From NCBI GenBank assembly GCA_905147135.1, contig LR990067.1:5580001-5644000 (forward strand): a stretch of DNA of 64,000 nt. Direction: 5' to 3'. The translations under genes and the position numbers were made by a program. Of the stretch, positions 50,165 to 61,375 are shown one piece after another. Below the pieces are notes generated by a model. That model was not told the DNA's origin, searched no databases, and saw only the letters and a program-made list of their open reading frames with translations. This stretch comes from Blastobasis lacticolella. Taxonomy: Eukaryota > Arthropoda > Insecta > Lepidoptera > Blastobasidae. The stretch's first letter is position 1; every line of letters begins with the position of its first letter.

Positions 50165-50580
50165 TGATCATTATAATCTAGATGCCTTCAAGGCTAGAGT
50201 GAATAGGCTGTTCTGAGACAGGCATACTCCAAAACTTCTCCCCACACATGGTCAGTTTAGATTGATCAAGCCTATTTTACCGCTAAAGTGGCAGTGTTCT
50301 GGCCAAATCTGCCGACGAACCGACAACCGCTCAAAGCACATATGAGTGGGTACCATTTATGATGGCCACCATTGCACCGTCAATGGGAGGCTACGCATTG
50401 TTTTTGATATTTTAATTGTTAATGTTTCCGTTGTCTGTAACTGTAACTGTTATTGTACCGTGGTGTGCTGTGTAATAAATAAATAAATGTCTTCACTTTT
50501 CTTTCTTTTTCGTTCATTGGCGCTCATTGGGGGAGGCCTATGTCCCGCAGTGGACCAGTTTAGGCTGATGATGATGATGA
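50165..50580 (+). repeat. LINE 3' end fragments
   Basis: 50165-50235 has tctagatgccttcaaggcta and gacaggcatactcc. 50520-50580 has gggaggcctatgtcccgcag and ggctgatgatgatgatga. Confidence 0.55.
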
Positions 50581-50724
50581 TTTAACCTATTTTATTATGC
50601 CATTCGATCAACCGGCACGATGGTACCTAAGTGGCCAAATTAATTGTCGACGTCATTTTTGGTTGATGACGGATTTATCATCTTTACCTGTCTCGACATT
50701 ACTCCAGACTTTATCCAACGACAA

Positions 50725-51160
50725 TAATGAGGAGTTTTCCAATAGGTATTTAAGGCATTCCTAACCACTCACTAGATGGCGCCCCGACAATGTTGGTAAT
50801 GAGAAGTTTTCCAGTAGGTATTGATGGTTGGTTTCAAAAAGCATCAATAGATGGCGCTCCTACAATTTTGGTAATATTTTTATAAATTGTATAATGGTGG
50901 CAATGATTTCATGCAGCCAACTAATACTAAACTTAAAAATAAAATGTTTATTCATATAAACTTAACTGTTAAAGGTTGAACGAAGTGTAAAAAGAAATAT
51001 TTATAGAAGTTGGCACTATGTTCCATTATTATTACAACCTCTAAAATGGTTGAAAACTATTGACAAATACAATATTATTCGTTACAACGTACCCAGTGTT
51101 TATATCCTGTTTGCTAAGAACCTATTTCAAGCGATTATCAATGAGCAGTTTTCCAAGTAA
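50725..51160 (-). repeat. Dispersed repeat, partner of 14320-14805
   Basis: Contains the gatggcgccccgacaatgtt module twice (50775 and about 50850), then the reversed body (atgcagccaactaatactaa, gtacccagtgtttatatcct). Confidence 0.55.
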
Positions 51161-51179
51161 TTTCATTGAGACATTAAAG

Positions 51180-51437
51180 CCGTGTGGTGTCCGGCAGAGT
51201 AGAATAGCACCAACCCCTTACACTCATGGGTGTCGTACAAGGCGACTAGTGTTTTCGAGACAAAATATCAAGATTCTCCGTAGTGTGGAAACCGGGCAGC
51301 AGCATTTTCCATTGTTATATTTAAACACTGCGATCTCCAACCCGCCTGCCAAGCGTGGAGATTATGGCAATAACCTCCCCTTTTGTGAGAGAGGCCCTAA
51401 GTCTTGCAGTGGACTGTTACGGGCTGTGATGATGATT
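51180..51437 (+). repeat. GATGAT-tailed element
   Basis: Full-length plus copy: gtgtggtgtccggcagagta to cgggctgtgatgatgat. Confidence 0.75.
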
Positions 51438-51810
51438 ATTGCCAAACCCTTCACTGATATGAAGGAAGCGGAAAGATTGTCGAGTGGTAACCACGTCCGC
51501 GTACCTACAAGCTAACGCCGTCTATGAGATAGACAGGGCGGCAGTGGACGTCCTAAGACCAATATAATCATAATAGCAGTCAATCCCGGCTTATGCTAGG
51601 GTCCGCAATCCGACTCATTCTTCTCCACTTCGTCCGGTCTTCGGCACCCTCGCGTCTTCGCTGTATGCTATAAACAAATATTAGTACCTATATTCTGTTA
51701 TAGCCAGTGCCTGAGGTCTGGGCTGTTCGCGTAGATATAAACTACAGCAATAGGTTTAGTCTCAGTAGTCGGTACCATCCACGTAAAATCCATGTCTAAA
51801 TCCTATGCTT
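51437..51810 (+). repeat. Interspersed repeat with RTE-type 3' sequence
   Basis: ccaaacccttcactgatatg, tgtcgagtggtaaccacgtc and gcagtcaatcccggcttatg parallel the repeat at 2970-3275 in the palindrome. Confidence 0.6.
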
Positions 51811-51869
51811 AGAACTTGAGTAAAAATCATAGGTTTGAAGGTAATCAAATAACGAACACAAAATATGAA

Positions 51870-53064
51870 CTAAATCATCATCATCATCATAATCATCTTA
51901 GCGGTCAATCCCGGCTACTGCCAGGGTCCGCTTTCCGGCTTTGCTTTCTCCACTTTGCCCGATCTTCGGCATCCTCACGTCGTAAGCTGTTGGCTCTCGC
52001 GTCCGACTCGGCGAAGTCAATCCATCGCTTCTTGGGTCTCCCGCGGGATCTCTTTCCTGATACAGGCAGATTCAGGCACCTATTTGCCACGTATTCCTGG
52101 GGCTTACGCAACAAGTGACCATACCAGCACAGCCGTGCCTTTTCAACCTTATCCGCGATATCTCTTACGCCAAGGCTGCCACGCATGTACTCGTTACGCA
52201 CTCGATCCAGTCGCGTAAAGCCACACATCCATCGCAGCATTTTCATTTCGTTGGCGTGGAGTTCGCGGACGTGCTTCATCATTGCCGGCCAGGTTTCGCT
52301 GCCGTAGAGCATCACAGGCCTAATTATGCTCTTATATATTAGCCCCTTGAGCTTGATTGAGATTTTAGGGTCACAGGTGACCGCCGTGATCTCCCGCCAT
52401 TTGGCCCAAGCTGCAGATTCGAGCCTTGACATCGGGGCCGATATCGCCGGTCTCGTTCTGCACGGATCCGAGGTATTTAAATTTATCTGTTCTATACACA
52501 GCTTCGTTCCCTACACGGATGGTTTTAAGATCCGCGCTGCAGCTAGCCATATACTCTGTTAACTGTTTTGGTGACGCTCAGCTTCTAACCACCGTTTTCT
52601 AGCACTGCCTTCCACGTGTTTGCCTTGGTCTCAAGGCCCTGCCTAAGCTTGCTCACTAGTACGATGTCATCAGCGTATTTCATAAGCCTAGGAGGCGGGT
52701 CCTGAATTTCCTCTAAGAGGACGTCGAGCACAATGCAAAACAAGTAAGGGCTCAGCACTGAACCCTGGTGAACACCAACGGTAATCGGGAAAGGATTAGT
52801 AATGCCTTCGATGGTTTTGACGACGGCCTCAGTTTTAGCGTACATGTCCTGGATAATCTAAAAGTACGCCTCGGGCACAGACTTTGATCTCAGAGCCCAC
52901 CAGATTATCTCACGTGGGACACTGTCGAAGGCCCTCTGCAGAAAGAGGAATGCAAAATGCAACGGTTGATTCCTACTGCAGTGGGACTCCTGGAGGACCT
53001 TGAGGGCAAAGATTGGATCCATTGTGCTGCAGACCGGCCGGAAGCCGTATTGACATTCCGACAA
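51870..53064 (-). pseudogene. RTE-like retrotransposon relic
   Basis: Minus-strand pieces in order from the right: YGFRPVCSTMDPIFALKVL with FDSVPREIIWWAL (53064-52858); GVHQGSVLSPYLFCIVLDVL with MKYADDIVLVS (52845-52585); and the C-terminal domain with RPVMLYGSETW, LRWMCGFTRLDRVRNEY and KRSRGRPKKRW (52432-51905). Stops and frame changes separate the three, so it is inactive. The 3' end is an atcatcatcatcatcat tail at about 51873-51891. The apurinic-type endonuclease domain is missing. RTE assignment rests on the C-terminal motif set and is fairly secure. Confidence 0.8.
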
Positions 53065-53204
53065 TTATACTATAACTAAATGTTTACATAAAATTCTATA
53101 TCAATATACCATATAAATAAAATAAACATATACCACAATAACATAAAGTCATATGGTTCATCATAATTATTTATTATCTCTCAAATATGGATCACGCAAC
53201 GTCG

Positions 53205-53500
53205 TGTGACGAACATTGAAAAAAAGAGCACATGCGCACCCACAATCAACTTTAAATCACGCATTGGTAGCGTCCTTCGGTCTCAAATCCTCTACAAAGA
53301 CTATTCACCGTCGATAAATATCACTGGCAATATGGTTATGATTATAGCAATAACATCCTCTTTCGTGGGAGAGGCCCTAAGTCCAGCAGTGGGCTGTTAC
53401 GGGCTGTGATGATGATTTCGTCGTAATTGTTGAAATGCTTGCGACCGCAGCGTCGGATGCACAGAGCCAAACTAACTAAACTAATGCAACAAATGTGGTT
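53205..53500 (-). pseudogene. F-box unit remnant: both outer ends, no body
   Basis: 53205-53322 matches the 3' flank of the F-box gene at about 3649-3760 (gcgcacccacaatcaacttt, tattcaccgtcgataaatat). 53427-53500 matches its 5' flank at about 5052-5130 (ccgcagcgtcggatgcacag, actaactaaactaatgcaac). The 1.3-kb body is gone. Between them sits about 90 bases of a GATGAT-tailed element (53330-53417). Confidence 0.75.
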
Positions 53501-53509
53501 GGATCAAAT

Positions 53510-54930
53510 GACTGTAAGTTTTTATGGCTAGGCATTTTGAGAATCGGTTATTAAAATAAATAATATATTTTTTCCAGCGATTAAACCTAGCGACTTTTCA
53601 AACCTATGGCTATGTGGATGCCACCTTATGCACGAAATTCAGGCAAAACCTGATCTAGATAGCCTATAATGTGCTTTTATTACGACAATATGATTCTCAT
53701 GAGCTGATAGGTACCGTTTCAAGCACCTACCTTTCTATTTAGCTTGCCCCGTGCCGCTTTCAAAATTATAACAGGATGAAAAATGAAATATTTTTTCAGC
53801 TTGGGCTGGACCCTGGTGAAAACATGACCTTCAGATTGCACCCGGTCCGGCTCTGCCTGGCCCTGAGATGGCCGCGCCAAATAATAAAAGTAATTCGGAA
53901 TTTGCATCAACAATGGTGGCAACACTAGAAAGGGACACAGGACTATCGATGGTGACTCTCGCTCTGCCCGGTTTTAGTCAAAGCAGTGCGCAGTCCCTTT
54001 GGGTAGTAAGTCCATGGTCAAGACTAATCAAACGAGCCCAAATACAAAAAGGGTTTAGCATGTGTAGTTAAGGAGTTCCTATGGCCACGTTCCATCTCCA
54101 ATATCAGATCAGCTCGATGGTATCATAACATAACATACATCAGCGTTCAAAATATCGGCTCAATCGGAAACCGGGAAATAAGTCAAATTTAACTTGTAAG
54201 ATTTTATTACGAACGGACAAACTTGGGGACATATGAAACTAAAGCTTGTAAAAAGCTGCAGTCATAGGTGCCATGTCAAAGCCTTTTCGGTATATAAGGC
54301 GCACTATGTCTAATTTTGTCCAGTGTATAGAATTGTCCACTTTAAACTGTCAACTCCACATAAAATTTTTTTTACAAATAAGGAGTGCCTTTTGTGTCAT
54401 GTATATATTTGCCATATTTTTGTTACCATTTTTGTGTGCAATAAACTATTAAATAAATAAATATATGTCCATTGTGTCGAAATGTCGACGCTACGGAAAT
54501 TTCCACCATTCAAAATGACTACTTCATCAACTACCACTCTAACAGTAGGGTCGCTAAGAAAACGATTTCTGGAAACAAAACGCAAAACATTATGTCAAGG
54601 TTCCTTCCATGTGCCTTACTCTTATTTTCCCACAGATAGCCAGTTACCTTATATAGTATTTTTTTGCGTGTACCGCAAAGGGTATGATGGCACCCTCCGG
54701 ACTAACGAGGGAGGAAGGCAGAGAACACTCATGTGTTCATGTGCCCTAGGCGCCTACCAGCTAAACTCTGCCTTGGATGTACCTATAGCCGAATAGTAAA
54801 TATAGTTTCATCGACTATGACACCCCATAGGGATGCGCCCCACATATATCGGTTATCTTTATTATGAAGGTAGGCGAAAGAGTTTATCTGGCGGATGCCA
54901 ACAAGGACATGTTACTCAGTAAATCAAAAT
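53510..54930. other. Gene-free stretch
   Basis: No recognised protein. ORFs at 53868-54071 and 54482-54796 start with ATG, but lack a known domain or splice support. An aataaactattaaataaata run near 54438 looks like a polyadenylation or retroelement end. Confidence 0.35.
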
Positions 54931-55140
54931 CGTGAGGTACCGAGTTCGAGCCCTAGTATTAATTTATGTATGTAAGTAAATAATTCAGATACGAAGTAGA
55001 CTGGAGAAGAGAAGCACACTAACCGATGCTCTTACGGTGAGGGAAAACATCGTGAAGAAACCTGAACATTCAGGCGACTGAATGTGTGGCTATGATCCAA
55101 TCCGGTCAGGATCCCGGTCACGGAGGTCAGATGACATCAT
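54930..55140 (+). mobile_element. tRNA-headed SINE, degenerate copy
   Basis: gtaccgagttcgagccctag (box B), gatgctcttacggtgaggga, gtcacggaggtcagatgaca. A tail of another copy is at 55620-55705. Confidence 0.6.
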
Positions 55141-55301
55141 AATTTATTAATTAATTAATTAATTAAAACTTTATGCACAAAAGTACAGTGGCGGACTTAA
55201 AGCTAAAATAGCCTTATCTACCAGTCAACCGGGATAATCTAAGCCTGAGAAAGGTAGGCGGTGCAGGAAAAGAAAGACAAAAAATACAAAACTACTCTGT
55301 C

Positions 55302-55545
55302 ATAATCACAGCCCATATCAGTCCACTGCAGGACTTAGGGCCTCACCCACGAAAGGAGAGGTTTTTGCCTTAATGTCCACGTTTGGCAGGCGGGTTGGAG
55401 ATCGCAGTGTTATAAGTGTAACAATGGAAAACGTTGCTGCACATTTTCCAGCCTACGGAGACTTTAGATTTTTGTCTCGAAAACATCAGTCGCCTTGTAT
55501 GACACCCACGAGTGTAGGAGTTGGTGCTATTCTAGGTGCTTACGG
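55302..55545 (-). repeat. GATGAT-tailed element
   Basis: Reversed: atcacagcccatatcagtcc, cacgtttggcaggcgggttg, cgccttgtatgacacccacg. Confidence 0.7.
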
Positions 55546-55705
55546 CCAAGCAATCATTACAGATGACATCGCTCTACTGTAATTTAGCTTAAATGCCACC
55601 TCAGTGGTATAAAAAAACACCTGATCTGTCAAATCCTAGATCATAGTCACGGCGGAACCCAGGCCCTCGTGCGCGAGAGCACAACCGGGATATTAACACC
55701 AAGAT

Positions 55706-56500
55706 AAAATATTTTTATTTTTTATGATGTCGCTAATTATTGTCGTTATCAAGTTGTCAAGATCATGTTTACGCTCTTTAGTGTTAAAGTGTCAAGCTAT
55801 ACGGTTGCGTGAGTAACGAACGTTGTACTTTGTAATTTAAAATGATTAAAGGTTGTACAGTACAAGATAGATGACCCCACTTCCAAGTTAGGTTAACTTA
55901 TTCATTAATTTCCCGCGGAATTTTAAACGTCGAACCCCAAAAGGCGAAGGTAACAATCTACAAACAGCCAGAAAATGATATATTCCGACGATACCCGGTA
56001 ATCTTCTGATAGCAATCAAAGGTTTTTTTTTTGTGAACAAAAAAAACGAACCATATTCTTTCGGTAACAAGTCATGTATAAAGGTCTATAAACTTCGCAA
56101 GCAGTGTAGAATTATAACGCTAGCAAATCTGTATTATTCCAACCTACTTTAATTATTGTTTCTTATGTTTTTTCGCGCGTAACGGAAATCTCTTGGTTTT
56201 TATTTGAAGTGAACAATCGTGGGTGACGTCATTTTATACCTACAAGGTAGTTAAGTGAAGGCTAAAGATAGAGGTTTATATTCCTAAAAACGGTTTCTGA
56301 GCAACTATTTTTATTATTTTATTACCTGTTGTAATAGGGTTCACGAATCTTAAGTAGGTAGTTTCGTAAGTTAATTCGGGTTTGATCAGTATTACGTAAA
56401 ATCATTGTGGGTAAGTATATAACACCCATTGTTACTAATCATCATTGATAATAATCATCAACATCAGCCGCCCTACTGTCTACGCCAGTACATAGAGCAC
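55706..56500. other. Gene-free stretch
   Basis: No gene or repeat recognised. Confidence 0.35.
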
Positions 56501-56507
56501 ACTGAAA

Positions 56508-56774
56508 CTGGCCGTGTGGTGACCGGCAGAGTAGAATCGCACCAATCCCTTACGCTCATGTGTCGTACAAGGCGACTAATGTTTTCGAGGCAAAAGATCA
56601 ATAGTCTCCGTAGTCTGGATGATGGGCAACAGCATTTTCCATTGTTATATTTAAACACTGCGATCTCCAACCCGCCTGCCAAGCGTGGAGATTATGGCAA
56701 TAACCTCCCCTTTCGTGGGAGAGGCCCAAAGTCCTACAGTGGACTGTTACGGGCTGTGATGATGATGATGATGA
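56508..56774 (+). repeat. GATGAT-tailed element
   Basis: Full-length plus copy ending in gatgatgatgatgatgat. Confidence 0.75.
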
Positions 56775-57229
56775 TTTTAGTCACACTATACTCACACTAT
56801 GTTTGATGACATTTGACGTGTAAATTTATGATTATAAAAAAAAAAATTCATATATTACACCTTTTTCTATACCACTAAGGTGGCAAACAAGCTCACGGCC
56901 CGCCTGATGGAGTATTTTACCCTAATCTCTACGTTTGACAGACAGTTACAGATCGCAGTAGGTAAGTATTCGACGATCATCGTTATCAGCATCTTAGCAA
57001 TCAATCCCGGCTTCTGCCAGGGTGCGCTTTCTTACTATTTCTTCTAGACTTCCCCCGGCGGTCATCGCAAGTCGTTGGCTTGGTTGTCGCGTTATTAATC
57101 AGGTCTATAAGGCAGGTCTATTGGACCTGCACTTCAGAAGTTGCGCGATACGATGCACACCTCTCAAACACGGTACACGGCCCTGCCCCTCTCCGCCATC
57201 GGGAGACGTGATCCGGGCGAGCGCTTAAT

Positions 57230-57745
57230 CCTTATGTTGTGGATCCTCACGAGCCGCTTTTGTTCAACCTTTGTAATGCATATAAGGAATGGAACGCGTT
57301 GTCTGCGGGTGTGTTCCCTGAACATCATTATTGAAATGTGATTATATGTATTATTAATTGTATTTTGACATATCCATTGATTTTGTTATTGACATTGTTG
57401 TAGTTATTTTTGTTATAGACATTTAATCTTAAATAATGAATTTTTTATTTGTATTTTTGACATTTGATTGTGTAATTTACCAATATTGACATATATTTCA
57501 TTTATTGAATATTTTACCTCCTGGGTAATTTATTAATTAGAGGAAATTCTTATCTATATTTTATATAAAACTTCGCACTATTAATTTATTTTTTGACATT
57601 TATACATTTTTAAATAAGTTTTACAATTATGTAATTTTCTATAATATTGTACTCATTTTGACGATCTCTTTTATAGATATATGATGATAAATGTAATATT
57701 ATTATGTAAACTGTAGAAGAGTAATAAACAAAAACAAAAACAAAA
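57230..57745 (+). mobile_element. LINE 3' end with long AT-rich UTR
   Basis: 57280-57330 reads as a LINE-like C-terminal word (EWNALSAGVFPE). It is followed by AT-rich sequence with repeated ttgacat words, like the 3' UTR of the LINE at 11359-11855. A similar UTR piece, reversed, is at 62690-62930. The assignment is tentative. Confidence 0.4.
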
Positions 57746-57754
57746 CAAAAACAT

Positions 57755-57930
57755 TATAATCTAGACGCCTTCAAGGCAAGAATGAAAAGGCTGTTCCTAG
57801 ACAGGCATGCTCCATCACTTACCACGAGGTGAGATGGCGGTCAAATGCCTGGCTAGTCCAATTACAAATACGTTCTGGGAGCAAATATCCCCTCCACTGT
57901 CAAAGAAAGGGTTCCCAGAAGCACTGAAAA
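57755..57930 (+). mobile_element. LINE 3' coding remnant (gacaggcatgctcc type)
   Basis: tctagacgccttcaaggcaa, gttcctagacaggcatgctc, gagatggcggtcaaatgcct. Confidence 0.5.
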
Positions 57931-58108
57931 CCCTCACCGTTATTATTACGTGTATGTACAACAAAGAATCGTAAAGATTTTACTTTTTAATGAGAACAAT
58001 TTTCGGACCAATTACGCGACACCGCGATATTTCGGTGTCGCACGAGTTTCCGCCACTTTCCATTTCGGTAATAGCTCGTGTGTTTTCGTTATTTGTGGGT
58101 TACGTAAA

Positions 58109-58195
58109 TGGCGTCGGTGGCCTAGTGGTTAAGGGGTCTGACTCGAAAGCGAGAGGTACCGAGTTCGATCTCCAGTGCCGCCTTATGTAGGTACT
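58109..58195 (+). mobile_element. tRNA-like SINE head
   Basis: gcgtcggtggcctagtggtt, gactcgaaagcgagaggtac and gagttcgatctccagtgccg form a tRNA-like sequence with A and B boxes. It lies head to tail-end with the reversed SINE at 58210. Confidence 0.6.
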
Positions 58196-58209
58196 TTTGT
58201 ACGTAAAAA

Positions 58210-58530
58210 ATCATCTTGACGCCAATATCTCTGTTGTGCCCACAAGCGAGGGCCCGGGGTCCGCCTTACCCATGATCCAGGATTTGGCAGATAACTACAG
58301 TGAAGCGACTGCCATCTGACCTCCGTGATCCTGCTACCAGAGGCACCTGAACAGATTGGGTCGCCTTTATATGCAGGTTGCAACAACATCGAAGTTGTAA
58401 GAACATCGGTTAACGTTCAAGTAACGTACATACCTCAGATAAGATTCATTGGTACATGGCCGCGTTGCGATTCGAACCCGGTACTTTTCGGTATGAGTCG
58501 GATACCTTAACCATTCGGTCACCGACGCTT
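58210..58530 (-). mobile_element. tRNA-headed SINE, near full-length
   Basis: Reversed: cttgacgccaatatctctgt, gtccgccttacccatgatcc, gcgattcgaacccggtactt, ccattcggtcaccgacgc. Confidence 0.75.
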
Positions 58531-58789
58531 TTCTGTAGTGTAGAACATTATTATCTAACCTTATGTCACGACGGAGTTTAATTTAAGCACTTCAATAGAC
58601 TTTATAACAGTACCTGTCCACTGCTTGTCTCCTCCAATGACTGGAGAAACGTGTCTCGGAGTCTTACAGGTTTACAAGGCATTGGTGATACCCCTGGTAC
58701 AATACACTAATGTAGTGTATCGTGTTCCTGGTGTTGCAAATGTCCATAAGTAGCGGTGACCACTTTCCGCCAGATAACCCTGCCTATTT

Positions 58790-59090
58790 TCTTTTTTATA
58801 TACGGCAGACAAACTGGCAAGCCGGCCACCTAATGGAAAGTGGTCACCGCCGCCTATGGACATCAGCAACACCAGGGGAGTTACCGTTTTTATGTGTTGC
58901 CCGCCTCTCAAGACACCTAAAATCAATATACTTCTTGAAAGATCCCATATCATAGCCCAAAGGAAACACTGGCTCGGAGCTCATTCCACATCCGAATCGT
59001 ACGAGCGAGAAATGTCCTTTCGAATCTTCTCGTGGTGACCAACAGAAGGTCTACGTAACCTACCCTTGGTATTGCAAACGTCCATTGCCT
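58790..59090 (+). repeat. Interspersed repeat (ccgcctatggacatcagcaa type)
   Basis: tacggcagacaaactggcaa, gaaagtggtcaccgccgcct, cattccacatccgaatcgta. Relative of 42055 and 63490. Confidence 0.6.
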
Positions 59091-59599
59091 AGGGTTCAGT
59101 AACTGTTGACCATTAGACAGTCTGTAGCTTGCTTGGCCAGTGGTATAGAAAAATAATTATCGGAAATTTAACGACAACTGTCTGTTCTCGTATTGTATAC
59201 TTAGACTTATAACAGGACATTGGTGAAAGTGTGAAAATAATGTGGCTATTCACGCTAAAGTTTTCAGGCTGACAGGGAAATTTTATACCCTGAGAGATGT
59301 TGGACCGTATGGCTTTGCCGGCTGTCTGCCGCACTGAGTTGTCGGTGGCCTTCGTGTTATAAAAAAGTAAAATACATAGGTGCTCGTTTGGTATATAAAA
59401 TGCATAAAAAAGATAAGTATATGTCATCACAGACTTGTATGTACGTCAAGGTGTAACGTAGGTAACGAATGTGTGATAAGTGACTGCCGCAATTTCGTCG
59501 GATTCATGGTTGGTCCACCTATGATCAAAATACGAAATTAATCCGAACCCTTAGTAGGAATGTTTTCAGGTGATAAATGTTGCTTTTAATTTTAACATT

Positions 59600-59903
59600 A
59601 TCAGCGGCCTTAGCCAAGAGGTTTCGTTAATCTACAATCGTTTGTGGTAGAAAATATGTATGGGATTTGACATAAGCTAACGTTATCTGACATAAGCGGT
59701 TTGTGGTATAAATTCTTGGTCCATAGACAATTTACGTACTTTCGGTGTACAAAGGTGGCAGATTGGCGGATGATCCTACACAATCAGAGTCAATGTAGAT
59801 GTTGGTAGAAATAGTCGAACTTCGACCAGTCAATTTTCTGCCATACACGCATCATGCAAGCGGAGCTGTCAAAGATGGCTAGACCGGCAGGACTACGGAC
59901 TTT
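59600..59903 (-). mobile_element. MITE, inverted copy of 42965-43272
   Basis: gcggccttagccaagaggtt at the left and gctagaccggcaggac at the right, with a shared interior. Confidence 0.7.
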
Positions 59904-60047
59904 AAAACCATTAGGATGATAAACAAACGTGGCCCTGATGGTAGCACCTGCCGATAGTAGCACTTCCTTAAAGAATGATGATTTCCAAAATCTAACGAAA
60001 TAGGTACATTAACCGAAGTAGTTAACTGGTATACACATCAACGACCG

Positions 60048-60335
60048 AAGGACGACCTAAGTTGAGTTAGTTAACACGGTCTGCCACGCAGAGGTTCCGG
60101 GTTCGATTTCGGGCCGAGCTCGGAATTGAAATAATAAATTTTAATTTTTGTTAAGGTTCTGAGTGTTATGTAATAACATCCCATGTAATAACATAATACT
60201 CAGACTCAGACTTAGGGTGTGAGTGTGAAATAAGTATGTATTAAAAAGTATACATATAAGTAGTTTATCAGTTATCTAGCACCCAAGCTTTGCTTACTTT
60301 GGGGTTAGATGGCGCTGCGTTAATTGTCCAAGCAA
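60048..60335 (+). mobile_element. tRNA-derived SINE (gtccaagcaa-tailed variant)
   Basis: Degenerate head, then box B gggttcgatttcgggcc, agtttatcagttatctagca and ggggttagatggcgctgcgt. Confidence 0.65.
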
Positions 60336-60778
60336 AATTTATTTACCTTACTCAGGACATGTAAAGGCCCCAAAATAAAAGAAATGAACAGGACCCTTCA
60401 TCTTGCAAGCAACCTGTCTTCCATTAACCGCTTTAAAGGTTCACATGGCAAAGGAAGTGTGATGGCAGACCAACCGTGACGGCGCACGGCACACCCAAAA
60501 GATTTGCGCCACAATATTCGCAAGTACAAACCTACGTGGTCGTCTTCTCTTTGGAGACAGGCGATACATTAAAATCGCCACAATTAAAACCTCCTTGGAT
60601 GTGCGAGAATTAAAAAGTTTGAATCCGAACGGGGCGAAATGCGGTGACGCGATTCGAATTTCGAACTCGCGGAGCGCGGGAATTTGTCGTCGTTTGTTTT
60701 CTTTTTCTTTCGAAATTGCCGAGTCTTATTTTGAATATTTTTTAAATCATGTAAAATAATATAAAGTGTTAAATAAGT
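60336..60778 (+). promoter_or_regulatory. Upstream region of the signal-peptide exon
   Basis: 60600-60690 is GC-rich relative to its surroundings (ggggcgaaatgcggtgacgc, gaactcgcggagcgcgggaa), followed by an AT-rich leader before the ATG at 60779. Promoter and 5' UTR are inferred from position and composition only. Confidence 0.35.
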
Positions 60779-60893
60779 ATGACAGTTAAAGTTTTGCCGG
60801 CCATGCTTTACATTTTGTTGCTGTGTCGTGCGCTTTTTGCCGCCGAAGTGCAGACTCTGTCTATCGACGCGCAGTTGGGAACTTCAGTAGAAG
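60779..60893 (+). CDS. First coding exon of a secreted or membrane protein
   Basis: ATG at 60779 opens 38 codons plus one base, ended by a consensus donor (gaag, then gtaagat, at 60894). The peptide begins MTVKVLPAML and has a hydrophobic core (YILLLCRALFAA) with a likely signal-peptidase site after AA, so the mature part would start near EVQTLSIDAQ. The intron is phase 1. Downstream exons must lie past 64000, since no matching exon is seen in the remaining 3.1 kb. I do not recognise the family. The call rests on signal peptide, donor and upstream composition, not homology. Confidence 0.55.
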
Positions 60894-61134
60894 GTAAGAT
60901 AGTACGATATGTTGTAACTTTTAATGTCATAGAGACTGCCCAGCTTGGACGTTCATGAACCGAAAATGGGCAGCAGTCTTTGCTGCTATGTATTTTATAC
61001 TTACTGCCATCTTCAAGCTATGAAGTGTAGAGATTATTATGACAAAACTTTTATTTAATGTGGATAATGGTGAAAGATGATGGTGAGTATTTTTCAGAGC
61101 ATAGCGTTTACATTATCTGCATTGCTTTTGAGCT

Positions 61135-61375
61135 TCATCATCGCAGCCCATTACAGTCCATGTGAGGTTATTGCCATAATCTTCACGCCCAGCAGGCGGG
61201 TTTAAGATGGCAGTGTTATAAATATAACAATAGAAAACGCTGCTGCCCATATTCCAGCCTATGGAGACTTTTAGATATTTTTGCTTCGAAAACATTAGTC
61301 GCCTCGTACGACACCCACGAGTGTAGGGGTTGGTGCTATTCTACTCTGCCGGACACCACACGGCCAACGGCCAAG
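61135..61375 (-). repeat. GATGAT-tailed element, internally deleted
   Basis: tcatcatcgcagcccattac, caggcgggtttaagatggca, gtcgcctcgtacgacaccca. The cacgaaaggggagg segment is missing. Confidence 0.65.

Noticed and set aside
54482..54796. 104-codon ORF
   Set aside because: No recognisable domain. Composition is unlike the confirmed exons and it lies in repeat-rich DNA.
55373..55582. Short ORF (and similar ones at 44122, 46654, 51060 and 56429)
   Set aside because: All are translations of the GATGAT-tailed element; the shared [21 protein letters not shown] peptide is repeat sequence, not a protein family.
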